Positions 17,807-26,243 of a DNA stretch of 64,000 nucleotides are shown here, one piece after another (position 1 is the stretch's first letter; every line of letters starts with the position of its first letter). The DNA comes from Kribbella qitaiheensis (GTDB lineage Bacteria > Actinomycetota > Actinomycetes > Propionibacteriales > Kribbellaceae): positions 5,518,001 to 5,582,000 of the forward strand of contig NZ_CP043661.1 of NCBI RefSeq assembly GCF_014217565.1, read 5' to 3'. Position numbers and translations under genes: made by a program. The notes under the pieces are model-generated. The model searched no databases, was not told where the DNA came from, and was given only the letters and a program-made list of their open reading frames with translations.

Positions 17807-18595
17807 CTAGATCGACAGGGCGGCCCCTGCTACCGGGACATGGAGTTGGCCGGTGAGGCCGGCTGCGGTGAACGTCTTGGCCAGGTGGTCGGGGCCCTCG
17901 CTGAAGTGGGCCCAGCCTTCGGTGTGGACCGGGACGATGACGGCGGGGGACAGGAGCCGGGCGGCTTCGACAGCGGCTTCTGAGGTGAGGGTCAGGGGAG
18001 CGCCGTCGAGGAGCGGGGTTCGGGCGGCACCCGCGAAGAGCAGGGCTACGTCGACCTTGCGAGCTGTGACACCGGGGATCGTGCCTGCCTTGAGGCGTGC
18101 CACCAGCTCCTCGACGAGCTCTACCGAAGCGTTGTCGCCGGAGACATAGACAGTGGGCAGATCTTCGCCGGAGAGAAGGAAGCCGGTGACGATTCCGGTC
18201 ACCGATTCGCAGCCCTCCGGACCGTGGCGAGCCGGGAGACCGGTCACAGTGACAGTGCCGCCGTCCGGGCGAGGCAGCGCGACGGACTCCCAGTTCTCCA
18301 GTCCGTGAACACCTGCGATCCGTTCAGCAGCGTCCGGAGTCGACAACACCAGCGGAACGGTCGGCAGGAGCTCACGACCGGAGTCGTCGAGGTTGTCCTT
18401 GTGCTGGTCGTGCGAAAGCAGGACGGCATCGATCGGGCCAAGGTCCTCGATCGACACCGCGGGGCCGGTCAGCTTCGTCATCACGCGCCCCGGCAGCTGA
18501 TAGTCGCGGGGCTGGTCGAACGCGGGATCGGTCAGGAACGAAAGGCCGCCGAGCGTGAGCAGCGCGGTCGGTCCGCCGACGTGAGTGATCTTCAT
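17807..18595 (-). CDS. MBL-fold hydrolase
   Basis: 262 residues. MKITHVGGPTALLTLGGLSFLTDPAFD opens as in UlaG/L-ascorbate-6-phosphate-lactonase-like metallo-beta-lactamase proteins. The metal motif is LLSHDQHKDNLD (HxxHxD-like), with LPARHGPEG, VYVSGDNAS and VPVHTEGWAHF supplying further ligands. Cytosolic. The ATG at 18593-18595 is divergent from the DJ-1/AraC gene 70 bases away, which may regulate it. Substrate unknown. Confidence 0.9.
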   Translation of the reverse strand: MKITHVGGPTALLTLGGLSFLTDPAFDQPRDYQLPGRVMTKLTGPAVSIEDLGPIDAVLLSHDQHKDNLDDSGRELLPTVPLVLSTPDAAERIAGVHGLENWESVALPRPDGGTVTVTGLPARHGPEGCESVTGIVTGFLLSGEDLPTVYVSGDNASVELVEELVARLKAGTIPGVTARKVDVALLFAGAARTPLLDGAPLTLTSEAAVEAARLLSPAVIVPVHTEGWAHFSEGPDHLAKTFTAAGLTGQLHVPVAGAALSI

Positions 18596-18665
18596 GCCCC
18601 CATCCTTCAGCGCGGCGGCAGAACAGACCATTGGCCCGTGGGACACACTTCATTAAGATCGGGCC

Positions 18666-19644
18666 ATGCGCAAAGTGGCCCTGCTCGCGTACGACGGGAT
18701 GAGCCCGTTCCACCTCTCCGTGCCCTGCCTGGTGCTCGGCGACAGGCTAGGCGGCGAGCGGCAGTACGACGTACAGGTGTGTGCCGAGAAGCCTGGGCGC
18801 CTCGGCACCAATGCGGGTTTCGGCCTGCACGTCGAGCACGATCTCGCGGTGATGGAGCAGGCGGACGTGGTGATCCTGCCGAGCTGGGACCCGGAGGCCG
18901 AGCCGTCCGGCCTGCTGATCGAGGCGATCCGGGCCGCGCATGCGCGAGGCGCGACCGTGGTCGGGCTGTGCATCGGCGCATTCCTCGTCGCGGCGAGCGG
19001 GATCGCGGACGGGCGGGAGGTGGTGACGCACTGGCGCTGGGCGGAGCGCCTGGCCGCGCAGTACCCGAAGGTCGACGTCCGTGCCGATGTGCTCTGGTCG
19101 GACCTCGGCGACCTGGTGACCTCAGCCGGTACTGCGGCCTCGCTCGACTGCTGCTTGCATCTGGTCCGCACCCACCACGGTGTCGAGCTAGCGGAACGGC
19201 TGGCCAGGTCGATCGTCGTGGCGCCGCATCGGAGTGGATCGCAGGCGCAGTACATCCCTGTCCCGGTGCCGCCCGATCCCACCGACGACGTGATCGAGCG
19301 CGCGATGGTGTGGGCCCGGTCCCGCCTCGACCACCCCGTTTCCCTGGACGAATGGGCGGCGGCGGTCGCCCTGTCCCGGCGTACGTTCACGCGACAGTTC
19401 CGGGCCAGGACGGGGATCAGCGGGCAGGGCCTGGTTGCTCCGGCAGCGGCTGGATCGGGCCCGGCTGCTGCTGGAGACCACCGATCACCCGGTCGAGCGA
19501 GTCGCAACCCAGAGCGGATTCGGGACCGGCGCCGCGCTCCGGCACCACTTCCACCTGGTCCTCGGCACCACGCCGCAACGCCACCGCCAGGAGTTCGGAC
19601 CTGTACTGCGTACTCCGGGTGGCCGTCGGTCAGAGCAGGAGTAG
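18666..19644 (+). CDS. GlxA-type regulator: DJ-1/PfpI plus AraC domains (apparent frameshift)
   Basis: N-terminal DJ-1/PfpI-like sensing domain (VALLAYDGMSPFHLSVPCLVLGD; nucleophile-elbow region VVGLCIGAFLVAASG near residue 100) followed by an AraC helix-turn-helix pair (LDEWAAAVALSRRTFTRQFRARTGIS, then in another frame WLLRQRLDRARLLLETTD and GFGTGAALRHHFH). The frames meet near 19426-19430, where one extra G in GGGCAGGGCC accounts for the shift; the repaired protein has about 325 residues. These regulators respond to small metabolites. Divergent from the MBL gene; its stop overlaps the convergent small membrane gene by 15 bases. Confidence 0.85.
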
Positions 19645-19890
19645 AAGGGTGTAGAGCGCCGGGGCCGCGAAGGTGATGAGGAGGATCCAGGCCATCATCT
19701 TGTGGCCGGGTTTGGCGCCGTCCAGCGACGAGGCGAAGTGGACGACCGCGCCTTCCTCGGTATGGCGACTGAGACCGATCCGGCGGGCATCCTCCGGGCG
19801 ACGGTCGGGACGCTCGTCCGCCAGGGCATCCGGCGGAATGCCGTAGAGCGCAGGCCGGGCCGAATCGAGATCGTCGCGCTCGCCGTACAT
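19630..19890 (-). CDS. Small protein with one C-terminal membrane segment
   Basis: 86 residues: a polar N-terminal two-thirds and a hydrophobic end MMAWILLITFAAPALYTLLLLL, giving a tail-anchored layout. GGGAGG lies upstream of the ATG at 19888-19890. No family recognised. It overlaps the end of the convergent regulator by 15 bases, which slightly lowers confidence. Confidence 0.6.
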   Translation of the reverse strand: MYGERDDLDSARPALYGIPPDALADERPDRRPEDARRIGLSRHTEEGAVVHFASSLDGAKPGHKMMAWILLITFAAPALYTLLLLL

Positions 19891-19979
19891 CCGGCCTCCC
19901 GCAAGGTGGATGGAGGCTCAAGCTAACCCCCAACCGGCGGCCGTCTCAAGCAACTTGCTCCATCGTCCCACCAAACACC

Positions 19980-20014
19980 AGAACAGCGGCCGGATGTCGC
20001 CGAGCCGCTGTTCT
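19980..20014 (-). terminator. Terminator hairpin downstream of the third CAP gene
   Basis: Perfect 11-bp stem AGAACAGCGGC / GCCGCTGTTCT with a 13-base loop, 15 bases past the stop of the gene ending at 20029. Confidence 0.75.
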
Positions 20015-20028
20015 GCGTAGTTCTGTCG

Positions 20029-20886
20029 CTACTGGAAGTCAGCTACCCAAGCGACTCTGGTGTGGTTGCTGCAGATCAGCACGCAGGTCCTGTAGGTCGT
20101 CGTGCCTCGGCCGGCGCCGAGTTCATGCAGCCCGCAGTTCATCAGCGTGCCCGAACTCTCGTTCTTCAGTCGGTCGAAGGCAGCCTGGGCGGACATGTCC
20201 TCGCTACCAGTGGACGCCTTGGACGCACCGGTCGACGACATGTCGTTGCTCTTGGCCCGGCCGCCCGCCTCAGTTCGGGCTCCGCCGGTCAGGTTGCTGT
20301 CGCGTCGCAGCGGCGCGCAGCCGTTCTGGACCCGGGCGTCGTCGATCAGCGAGAACAACTGCTGCTCGTCGCCGTTCATGCTGCCGTCGTCGGCCGGCGG
20401 CTGCGTCGACGGGGGCGTCGCCGGGGGCTTGCTGGGGACAGCGGTCGGCTTCGGTCCGTGGGACTCACCGGACCGGGTCGGCTCGTCGGTCGGGGTGGAC
20501 GTCTCGTCGCCGGGGCCGTCCGTCGGCACGGTCGTCGGGTGGACCGAGGGCGTCCGCGTCGGGTCGTCGCCCGGGGTGGGCGTGGCGGACGGCGTACGGG
20601 TCGGCTTCGTCGGCGTCGCGCCCGGAGTCGGCTTGGTCGTCGACCGTGGGCCGGTGGTCGCGACGACCGGCTCGTTGGACGCGGTGATGTAGGTGTCGTC
20701 GTCCCTGGTGATGTAAGGGATCGAGGCGTCCGCCTGGTCCGACTGCGGTTCGTGCAGCAGGATCCAGGAGATCGGGGTGATCACCAACATGACCGTGCCG
20801 ATCGCGACCATCGTCCGCTTCACCCGCGAGGGCGATTCAGCGGCTCTGCGGCCGCGCCGGGCTCGTGTGGCGCCGGGTTCTGACAT
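20029..20886 (-). CDS. Degenerate CAP/SCP-like surface protein
   Basis: 285 residues. Basic N-terminus, one membrane segment (TMVAIGTVMLVITPISWILL, about 25-44), a Thr/Pro-rich linker (about 75-170), then a C-terminal domain starting DEQQLFSLIDDARVQNGCAPLRRDSNLTGGA that lines up with the CAP domains of the two upstream genes but lacks their His and Glu residues and the GHRxNIL motif. Two Cys pairs may form disulfides. It is probably anchored in the membrane with the domain outside. Third of three paralogs on the same strand. Confidence 0.82.
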   Translation of the reverse strand: MSEPGATRARRGRRAAESPSRVKRTMVAIGTVMLVITPISWILLHEPQSDQADASIPYITRDDDTYITASNEPVVATTGPRSTTKPTPGATPTKPTRTPSATPTPGDDPTRTPSVHPTTVPTDGPGDETSTPTDEPTRSGESHGPKPTAVPSKPPATPPSTQPPADDGSMNGDEQQLFSLIDDARVQNGCAPLRRDSNLTGGARTEAGGRAKSNDMSSTGASKASTGSEDMSAQAAFDRLKNESSGTLMNCGLHELGAGRGTTTYRTCVLICSNHTRVAWVADFQ

Positions 20887-20930
20887 TGCTTGCTAGTCCC
20901 TTCACGGTCGCCGCCCCCGAGGCGAAGAGG

Positions 20931-21860
20931 TCAGTTGCGGCCGAAGTCCTGGACCCAGCTGCCTGGGCCCCAATCGGACTTGACCTGGCCTGGGTCGTAC
21001 CCGATGCCGATCTTGTTGAACTTGCAGTTCAGGATGTTCGCCCGGTGCCCGTCGCTGTTCATCCAGGCGTTGAACACCTTCTGGGCGGTGCTGTAGCCGG
21101 CGGCGATGTTCTCGCCCCAGCTCGAGCCGTGCCAGCCGGCCGCGGCCATCCGGTCGCCCGGGTCCTGGCCGTCAGGGTTCGTGTGGTCCATGTAGTGCCT
21201 GCGGACCATGTCCGACGCGTGGCTGCCGGCTGCCTCGACCAGGCTGTCGTCCAGCGCCAGCGGTCCGCAGCCCTCGTCCCGCCGGGCCGCGTTGGTCAGA
21301 TCGAGCACCTCGCGCTCCTGGGAGCTGGTGCCGCCACCACCCGAGGGCGGGGGCGGCGGGTCGTCCGGAGTCGTGGTGACCGTCTTCGTCGGAGTCCTGG
21401 TCGGCTTGGGGGTCGGCTTGCCGCCGTCGATGGTCCGCGGCGCCTTCGGCGTAACGGTCACCGTGGTGACATCACCCGGTGTCGAGGCGGTCGACGGTCC
21501 CGACGGCGTGTTGCTCGCGGTGGACTCGGCCGACCCGAGCTGCGGCGTACCGGTCGGAGTGATCGTCGTGGTGACACCGTTCGGCAATTTGGCGGTGACG
21601 GTGACCTGCTTGCCGGGCTTCTTGCCGTCGGCGGTGCTGGTGTCGTCGACCGCGGCCGGGCCGGAGTCGTCCTGGGAGATGTTCAGGACCTTGGCGTCGT
21701 CGGCAACGGCCGAGCCGTCGTGCGAGGTGACCAGCCAGACGACCGGTCCGATGGCCAGCAACACCGACAGCGCACTGACGATCGGGCCGATCAGGCCTCT
21801 TCGTTTCTTCGGCGCAGCTCGTCTGCCGCGGTGTCGCCCAGGGGCTGGCGATTCCGTCAT
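20931..21860 (-). CDS. CAP-domain surface protein
   Basis: 309 residues: membrane anchor (IGPIVSALSVLLAIGPVVWLV, about 25-45), a long Thr/Pro/Ser linker ending in PPPPPSGGGG, then a CAP domain (about 185-309) with VLDLTNAARRDEGCGPLALD, AAGSHASDMVRRHYMDHTNPDG, WGENIAAGYSTAQKVFNAWMNS and GHRANILN. The His and Glu of the CAP cavity are present. Bacterial CAP proteins (YkwD-like) are extracytoplasmic; their function is mostly unknown. The gene lies 44 bases upstream of the degenerate paralog. Confidence 0.92.
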   Translation of the reverse strand: MTESPAPGRHRGRRAAPKKRRGLIGPIVSALSVLLAIGPVVWLVTSHDGSAVADDAKVLNISQDDSGPAAVDDTSTADGKKPGKQVTVTAKLPNGVTTTITPTGTPQLGSAESTASNTPSGPSTASTPGDVTTVTVTPKAPRTIDGGKPTPKPTRTPTKTVTTTPDDPPPPPSGGGGTSSQEREVLDLTNAARRDEGCGPLALDDSLVEAAGSHASDMVRRHYMDHTNPDGQDPGDRMAAAGWHGSSWGENIAAGYSTAQKVFNAWMNSDGHRANILNCKFNKIGIGYDPGQVKSDWGPGSWVQDFGRN

Positions 21861-21971
21861 GGGTGGGCGGGTCCTCTTGTTTTGTCGTACCGGAAAGTCC
21901 GTCGTTCCCCGCGCGTTCGTTGCCAGGCCCCCCTGGTTGCCGAACAGTGACTCTAACTGATCCGCGAGGTC

Positions 21972-22014
21972 ACCGTTACAGCTCTGTGAACGGTCTTAAC
22001 CTTCATCGAAGGTT
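21972..22014 (-). terminator. Two adjacent hairpins after the first CAP gene
   Basis: AACCTTC-ATC-GAAGGTT at 21998-22014 (7-bp stem, 3-base loop) and ACCGTT-N11-AACGGT at 21972-21994, within 60 bases past the stop of the upstream CAP gene and before the next one starts. The second could instead be an operator for the gene at 20931-21860. Confidence 0.5.
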
Positions 22015-22029
22015 GCGGTCGGCAAGGCC

Positions 22030-22920
22030 TCAGCCGCCGAAGTCCTGGACCCAGCTTCCGTTGCCCCACTCGGGCTTGACCTGGCCGCTGTCGTAGCCGA
22101 TCCCGATCATCGTGTACGAGCAGTTCAGGATGTTGCGACGGTGTCCCTCGCTGTGCATCCAGCCGTCCAGCACGGCCGCCGCGGAGCTGTAGCCGACGGC
22201 GATGTTCTCGGCCATCGAGCCGCCCTTGAAGCCGGCCGTCTTCATCCGGTCGAACGGGCTGCGGCCGTCCTGGCTGTTGTGGTCGAAGAAGTGGTGCACG
22301 ACCATGTCGGTCGCGTGCAGATCGGCAGCCTTGGTGAGCGCGCTGTTCGTCCGCAGCGGTCCGCAACCGGCCTTCGCCCGCTCGTTGTTCGTGAGCTGCA
22401 GGACCTGGGCCTCCTTGGAACCACTCGGCGCCGGTGGCTTCGTCGTCGGCTTGGTCGGCGTCGTGGTGTGGCTGGTCGGTGTCGGTGTCGGTGTCGGCCT
22501 GGGGGTCCGGGTGGCGTTCCGGCTCGGCGCTGTCGTCGAACGCGTCGGTGTCGGTGTCGCGCTGGGGGTCTTACTGGGCGTCTTCGACGGTGTCTTGCCC
22601 GGCGTCGGGGTCGGTGTCGGAGACGCGTCGTCGACCGGGGGACTCGTCACCTCATCGGTCACCGAGGTCAGCGGTTCGTGCTGCCCGGTGGCGACCGAGT
22701 CCTTGGTGTCGCGAGTCACGTACCAAGCTCCGCCGGCGACCAAGCTCAACACCGCCAGAGCTCCGACGATCGGTCCGGCCACGCCGCGCTTACGCCGCCG
22801 ATGACTTCTCGACTCACCACCATCGAAGTCGTCAGGGCCTTGGGGCCCGTTATTTCCATGGAGAAAGGGATTCTGGCCGTTGGGTGCGTCCGTCACGCGA
22901 CGGACCGTAGCGGATCCCAC
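22030..22920 (-). CDS. CAP-domain surface protein
   Basis: 296 residues from GTG 22920; a GTG eight codons later (22896) is an equally possible start and neither has a clear ribosome binding site. A membrane anchor (VAGPIVGALAVLSLVAGGAWYV) follows an Arg-rich stretch. Then comes a Thr/Pro linker with TPTPTP and KTPSKTPSKTPS repeats and a CAP domain with VLQLTNNERAKAGCGPLRTN, DMVVHHFFDHNSQDG, MAENIAVGYSSAAAVLDGWMHSEGHRRNILN and a WVQDFGG end shared with its paralog. Extracytoplasmic location is likely. Confidence 0.9.
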   Translation of the reverse strand: MGSATVRRVTDAPNGQNPFLHGNNGPQGPDDFDGGESRSHRRRKRGVAGPIVGALAVLSLVAGGAWYVTRDTKDSVATGQHEPLTSVTDEVTSPPVDDASPTPTPTPGKTPSKTPSKTPSATPTPTRSTTAPSRNATRTPRPTPTPTPTSHTTTPTKPTTKPPAPSGSKEAQVLQLTNNERAKAGCGPLRTNSALTKAADLHATDMVVHHFFDHNSQDGRSPFDRMKTAGFKGGSMAENIAVGYSSAAAVLDGWMHSEGHRRNILNCSYTMIGIGYDSGQVKPEWGNGSWVQDFGG

Positions 22921-22985
22921 CCCCGACCACGAGGGGTAAGCCGTTACCCGATCCCCGCATTGACGAACCTTTGACGTACGCCTGA

Positions 22986-23648
22986 CTACGCGGAGCGGGC
23001 GATGACTATGTCGGCTACGACCTTCCAGCCGAGGCTGCGGTAGAGGCGCAGGCCGTCGATGGAGGCGATCAGGATGCCGCGTTTGGCGCCCTGGGCTGCC
23101 GCGGTCTCGACCAGGGAGGCCATCACCGCGCTGCCCAGTCCGTGTCTTCGGTGTGCCGGATCGGTCTCGATCCGGTCCGCGACCGCGTCCTCGCCGACCA
23201 CGGCCATCCGGCCGCTCGACACCACGCCACCGTGCAGCGTGGCCCGGGTGACGATCAGGTCGGACTCGAGTTCGGTGTGCAGCGCGTAGCGGTCGTTCAA
23301 GGTCAGCGCGGGCTGCTCGGACAGCTGAATGGTCATCAGCCAGTCCTGCTCGCGTTGCACCTCGAGCCCGAGGTCCTCGAGCTGTTCGACCCGCGCCTCA
23401 CGGTCGTCGGTGGCCAGCGTGATCCAGCCGGCGCCCCGGCCACCGCCGGTATTCAGCGCCAGCTCTGCTGCCCGCTCCACCCGCTCGGGTTTGTCGTCCG
23501 CGTCCAGTACGACGTACTCCATCGCCCGGTTGTCCTCACCCGCGCGAACGGTCAGGATCCCGTCGTTGTCGTCGTCGACCTTGGTCCAGCCCCGCGATAC
23601 AGACCACCCGGCCTGCCAGCGGCGGACGAGTTCCTCACGATCTCTCAC
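22986..23648 (-). CDS. GNAT-family acetyltransferase
   Basis: About 220 residues from GTG 23648 (MRDREELVRRWQAGWSVSRGW); a GTG ten codons upstream at 23678 is possible. The acetyl-CoA motif is in the C-terminal half: ADRIETDPAHRRHGLGSAVMASLVETAAAQG, followed by LYRSLGWK. The N-terminal half is a second, degenerate GNAT-like lobe. Substrate unknown. Confidence 0.85.
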   Translation of the reverse strand: MRDREELVRRWQAGWSVSRGWTKVDDDNDGILTVRAGEDNRAMEYVVLDADDKPERVERAAELALNTGGGRGAGWITLATDDREARVEQLEDLGLEVQREQDWLMTIQLSEQPALTLNDRYALHTELESDLIVTRATLHGGVVSSGRMAVVGEDAVADRIETDPAHRRHGLGSAVMASLVETAAAQGAKRGILIASIDGLRLYRSLGWKVVADIVIARSA

Positions 23649-23818
23649 TAGTCGATTCAACCAGCCAGAGCGCGCCACGGCGAGGGGAAGAAGTGTCGTC
23701 TGACACCAATTAGTCGCATACCGCGACGAATCGCGCCACAGATCGTTGCCCTCTCCTCACTTTCCGTGCTCATCGCCGTACTCTTCGCGAGGTCCGGTTC
23801 AGCGTCAGGTCCGGCCGC

Positions 23819-24937
23819 TCAGTCGGTCGCGAGCAGGTCGAAACAGAGCAGGTTGTCGTAGCTGCCGTCGCGCCGCGGGCTGGCCTCGCGGGCCGTACCG
23901 GTGAGAGTGAAACCGTTGGCGACGGCCACCTGTGCGGAGGCGGTGTTGCCTTCGGCAGCGAAAAGCATCAGCCGCCGCCGGCCCAGGCCGCCCTCGTCGA
24001 TCGGCTTGAAGGCGTGCTTCGCCGCGAGGCCGACGGCAGCCGACATCACCGCGCGACCGCGCGCGTCCGGGTGCAGCCAGTAACCGACCTCGCCGCTGCT
24101 CGCGTCGATCCGGTTCTTCAGATCGAACACGCTGACGTTGCCGAGCAGTTCGTCTGTCACCAGGTCCGCGATCCCCCAGGTGACCCCTTCGCCGCTCGCC
24201 AGCAGCTCCGTTCGGCTGTCGACGAAGCCCTCGGCGTCCTCCAACTGGTACGGCGACGGCATGCCGACCAGCCAGTGCTGGGTCCGCTCGTCGTTGCAGG
24301 CTTCCATGATCCGCTTGGCGTCCGTACTCCGGAGCGCCCGCAACCGCAGCCCGCCGCCTTCCAGCGTCGGCACCTGCCACCAGTTCCCCTGCGGCTCGGT
24401 TGAGTCCTCCCGGCTCCGGGTGGCGATCCACTCGTCCTTCCGTACGCCGCGCGCGACACCACCGTCCGGCACCTTCACCAAGCCGCGGAAACCCGCCTTC
24501 CAGGCGACCCGGCGGGATCCCCAGTTGCCGACGTGGGCACGCCAGATCACCCGGCTCCAGCCCTGCTGTTCGAACACGTAGCCGACCGCGAGGTTCAGCG
24601 CCCGGGTCATCACCCCGTGCCCCCGAGCCCACGGCGCCACGGCGAACCCGACCTCGCCGACACCCCCGTCACCAGGTCGCAGGTCGATCGTGCCGGCGTA
24701 CCGGCCGTCGTACTCGATCGCCCAGGCCCACGAACTGCCGTCCCGCCAGCCGCCGGGGACGAACTCGGTCAGGTAGTGGACCGCGTTCTCCCGCTCGTAC
24801 GGCACCGGGATGGTGGTCCAGTGCTGCATCTCCGGGTCCTGGCAGACTTCGTACGCCGGCTCGATGTCGTCGCTGCTGTGAGCCCGCAGCTTGACCACGT
24901 CATCAGTCAGCACCGGAACGTCTTCAGGGAATCGCAT
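23819..24937 (-). CDS. Tandem GNAT (RimJ/RimL-like) acetyltransferase
   Basis: 372 residues with two GNAT domains. The first (about 10-170) has EVGFAVAPWARGHGVMTRALNLAVGYVFEQQG and VGNWGSRRVAWKAGF; the second (about 195-372) has EVGYWLHPDARGRAVMSAAVGLAAKHAF and EGNTASAQVAVANGF. This RimJ/L pattern acetylates N-termini or small amines. ATG at 24935-24937. No partner gene is obvious. Confidence 0.9.
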   Translation of the reverse strand: MRFPEDVPVLTDDVVKLRAHSSDDIEPAYEVCQDPEMQHWTTIPVPYERENAVHYLTEFVPGGWRDGSSWAWAIEYDGRYAGTIDLRPGDGGVGEVGFAVAPWARGHGVMTRALNLAVGYVFEQQGWSRVIWRAHVGNWGSRRVAWKAGFRGLVKVPDGGVARGVRKDEWIATRSREDSTEPQGNWWQVPTLEGGGLRLRALRSTDAKRIMEACNDERTQHWLVGMPSPYQLEDAEGFVDSRTELLASGEGVTWGIADLVTDELLGNVSVFDLKNRIDASSGEVGYWLHPDARGRAVMSAAVGLAAKHAFKPIDEGGLGRRRLMLFAAEGNTASAQVAVANGFTLTGTAREASPRRDGSYDNLLCFDLLATD

Positions 24938-25061
24938 ACGTCACCCTCCCAAGCCCCCAACCCCCGCGGCAATCTCATTTCCACCACGCAACTGGGGTGC
25001 ACGGCACAGAAATCAACGTTTTCGCACTGCAAAGGGTGACCACAGCGCTTAGGCTGTCGCT

Positions 25062-25880
25062 GTGAGTGCAGCCGGAGTGAATGCCGAACCGTCCCGTGGC
25101 CGGGGCGGTCAGCTCGCTGCCCAGCGGCAGGCCACGATCGTTGCCGAGGTCAACAGCCGGGGCGCGATCACGGTGGCCGAGCTGGTCGAGCGGTTCGGCG
25201 TCTCGGACATGACGATCCGCCGCGACCTGGACGCGCTCGACTCCAGCGGCCTGCTGCACAAGGTGCACGGCGGCGCCACCTCGGTCGGCCTGCGCAGCGC
25301 GCACGAGCCCGGGTTCGACGCCAAGCTCACCCAGGAGTCGGGCGCCAAACACGCGATCGCCGCCGAGGCCGCGCGCCGGGTCCAGCCCGACAGCGCGATC
25401 GGCATCGGCGCCGGTACGACGACGTACGCGCTGGCCCGGCAACTGCTCCGCGTCGAGAACCTCACCGTCGTGACGAACTCGGCCCGGATCGCCGACGTCT
25501 TCCACGGCAACGGCCGGTCGGACCGGACCGTCGTCCTGATCGGCGGCATCCGGACGCCGTCGGACGCGCTGGTCGGCCCGATCGCGACCGCCGCACTGCA
25601 ATCGCTGCACCTCGACCTGCTCTTCCTCGGCGCGCACGGCGTGGACGCCGAGCACGGCCTGAGTACGCCGAACCTGATGGAGGCCGAGACGAACCGGTCC
25701 TTCATCGCCGCCAGCCGCGAGGTCGTCGTGGTCGCGGACCACACCAAGTGGGGCACGGTCGGCCTGAGCACCTTCGCCGGCTGGGGCGACCTCGACCTGG
25801 TCGTCACCGACTCCGGCCTCTCGACCGCGGCCCGCAAGGCCATGCGCGACACCAACTGCGAACTGATCATCGCCTCTTGA
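25062..25880 (+). CDS. DeoR-family regulator
   Basis: 272 residues. The N-terminal winged helix-turn-helix is RQATIVAEVNSRGAITVAELVERFGVSDMTIRRDLDALDSSGLLHKVHGGA (about 22-70), followed by the DeoR sugar-phosphate sensor domain with AIGIGAGTTTYALARQL, TVVTNSARIADVF and EVVVVADHTKWG. GTG start seven bases after a -10-like TAGGCT (25050-25055), suggesting a leaderless message. It faces galT-galK across a hairpin and is the obvious candidate regulator of that operon; its ligand would be a phosphorylated sugar. Confidence 0.92.
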   Translation: MSAAGVNAEPSRGRGGQLAAQRQATIVAEVNSRGAITVAELVERFGVSDMTIRRDLDALDSSGLLHKVHGGATSVGLRSAHEPGFDAKLTQESGAKHAIAAEAARRVQPDSAIGIGAGTTTYALARQLLRVENLTVVTNSARIADVFHGNGRSDRTVVLIGGIRTPSDALVGPIATAALQSLHLDLLFLGAHGVDAEHGLSTPNLMEAETNRSFIAASREVVVVADHTKWGTVGLSTFAGWGDLDLVVTDSGLSTAARKAMRDTNCELIIAS

Positions 25881-25904
25881 CCACCCGGCCTCCTGAAGGC
25901 CCCG

Positions 25905-25945
25905 CCTCCTGAACCGACCGCCGTCAGATCGGCTGGTTCAGGAGG
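25905..25945 (+). terminator. Terminator hairpin of the DeoR gene
   Basis: Perfect 11-bp stem CCTCCTGAACC / GGTTCAGGAGG, with a possible inner CCGA/TCGG pairing, starting 25 bases after the stop codon. Confidence 0.75.
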
Positions 25946-26243
25946 TCGTGACCACAGGCCACTAGGCGTGGTCGCGGACGACGTACTTCGCCGTGAACAG
26001 CTTCCGGGCCTGCTTGGGACCGATGGTGCAGTCGGCGCCGACGCTCCCGGGCGGCGTGCAGTCCTCCCTTGGAGTACCGCCACCGGGTTCCGACCGTCAA
26101 CTGCCCAGCAGGCAAGGGCCTGGCCATGCCCCCCAACCTCTTCCCCCTTGTTACGTACTTCCCCTTGATTCCGAAAGTACGCCGGAGGTCTGTATCTGCC
26201 CAGACCTCGGCGCCCCCAGTTCACCGGGGCGCCGGCCCGCGGG
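25946..26243. other. Intergenic region with a possible broken small gene
   Basis: No intact gene. On the minus strand a frame from 26096 down to the stop at 25962-25964 reads protein-like (ADCTIGPKQARKLFTAKYVV then RDHA), but has no start codon and a stop just upstream. It could be the end of a small protein whose first part is in another frame (MARPLPAGQL from 26133). Low confidence. Near 26145-26180 the sequence turns A/T-richer. Confidence 0.3.
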
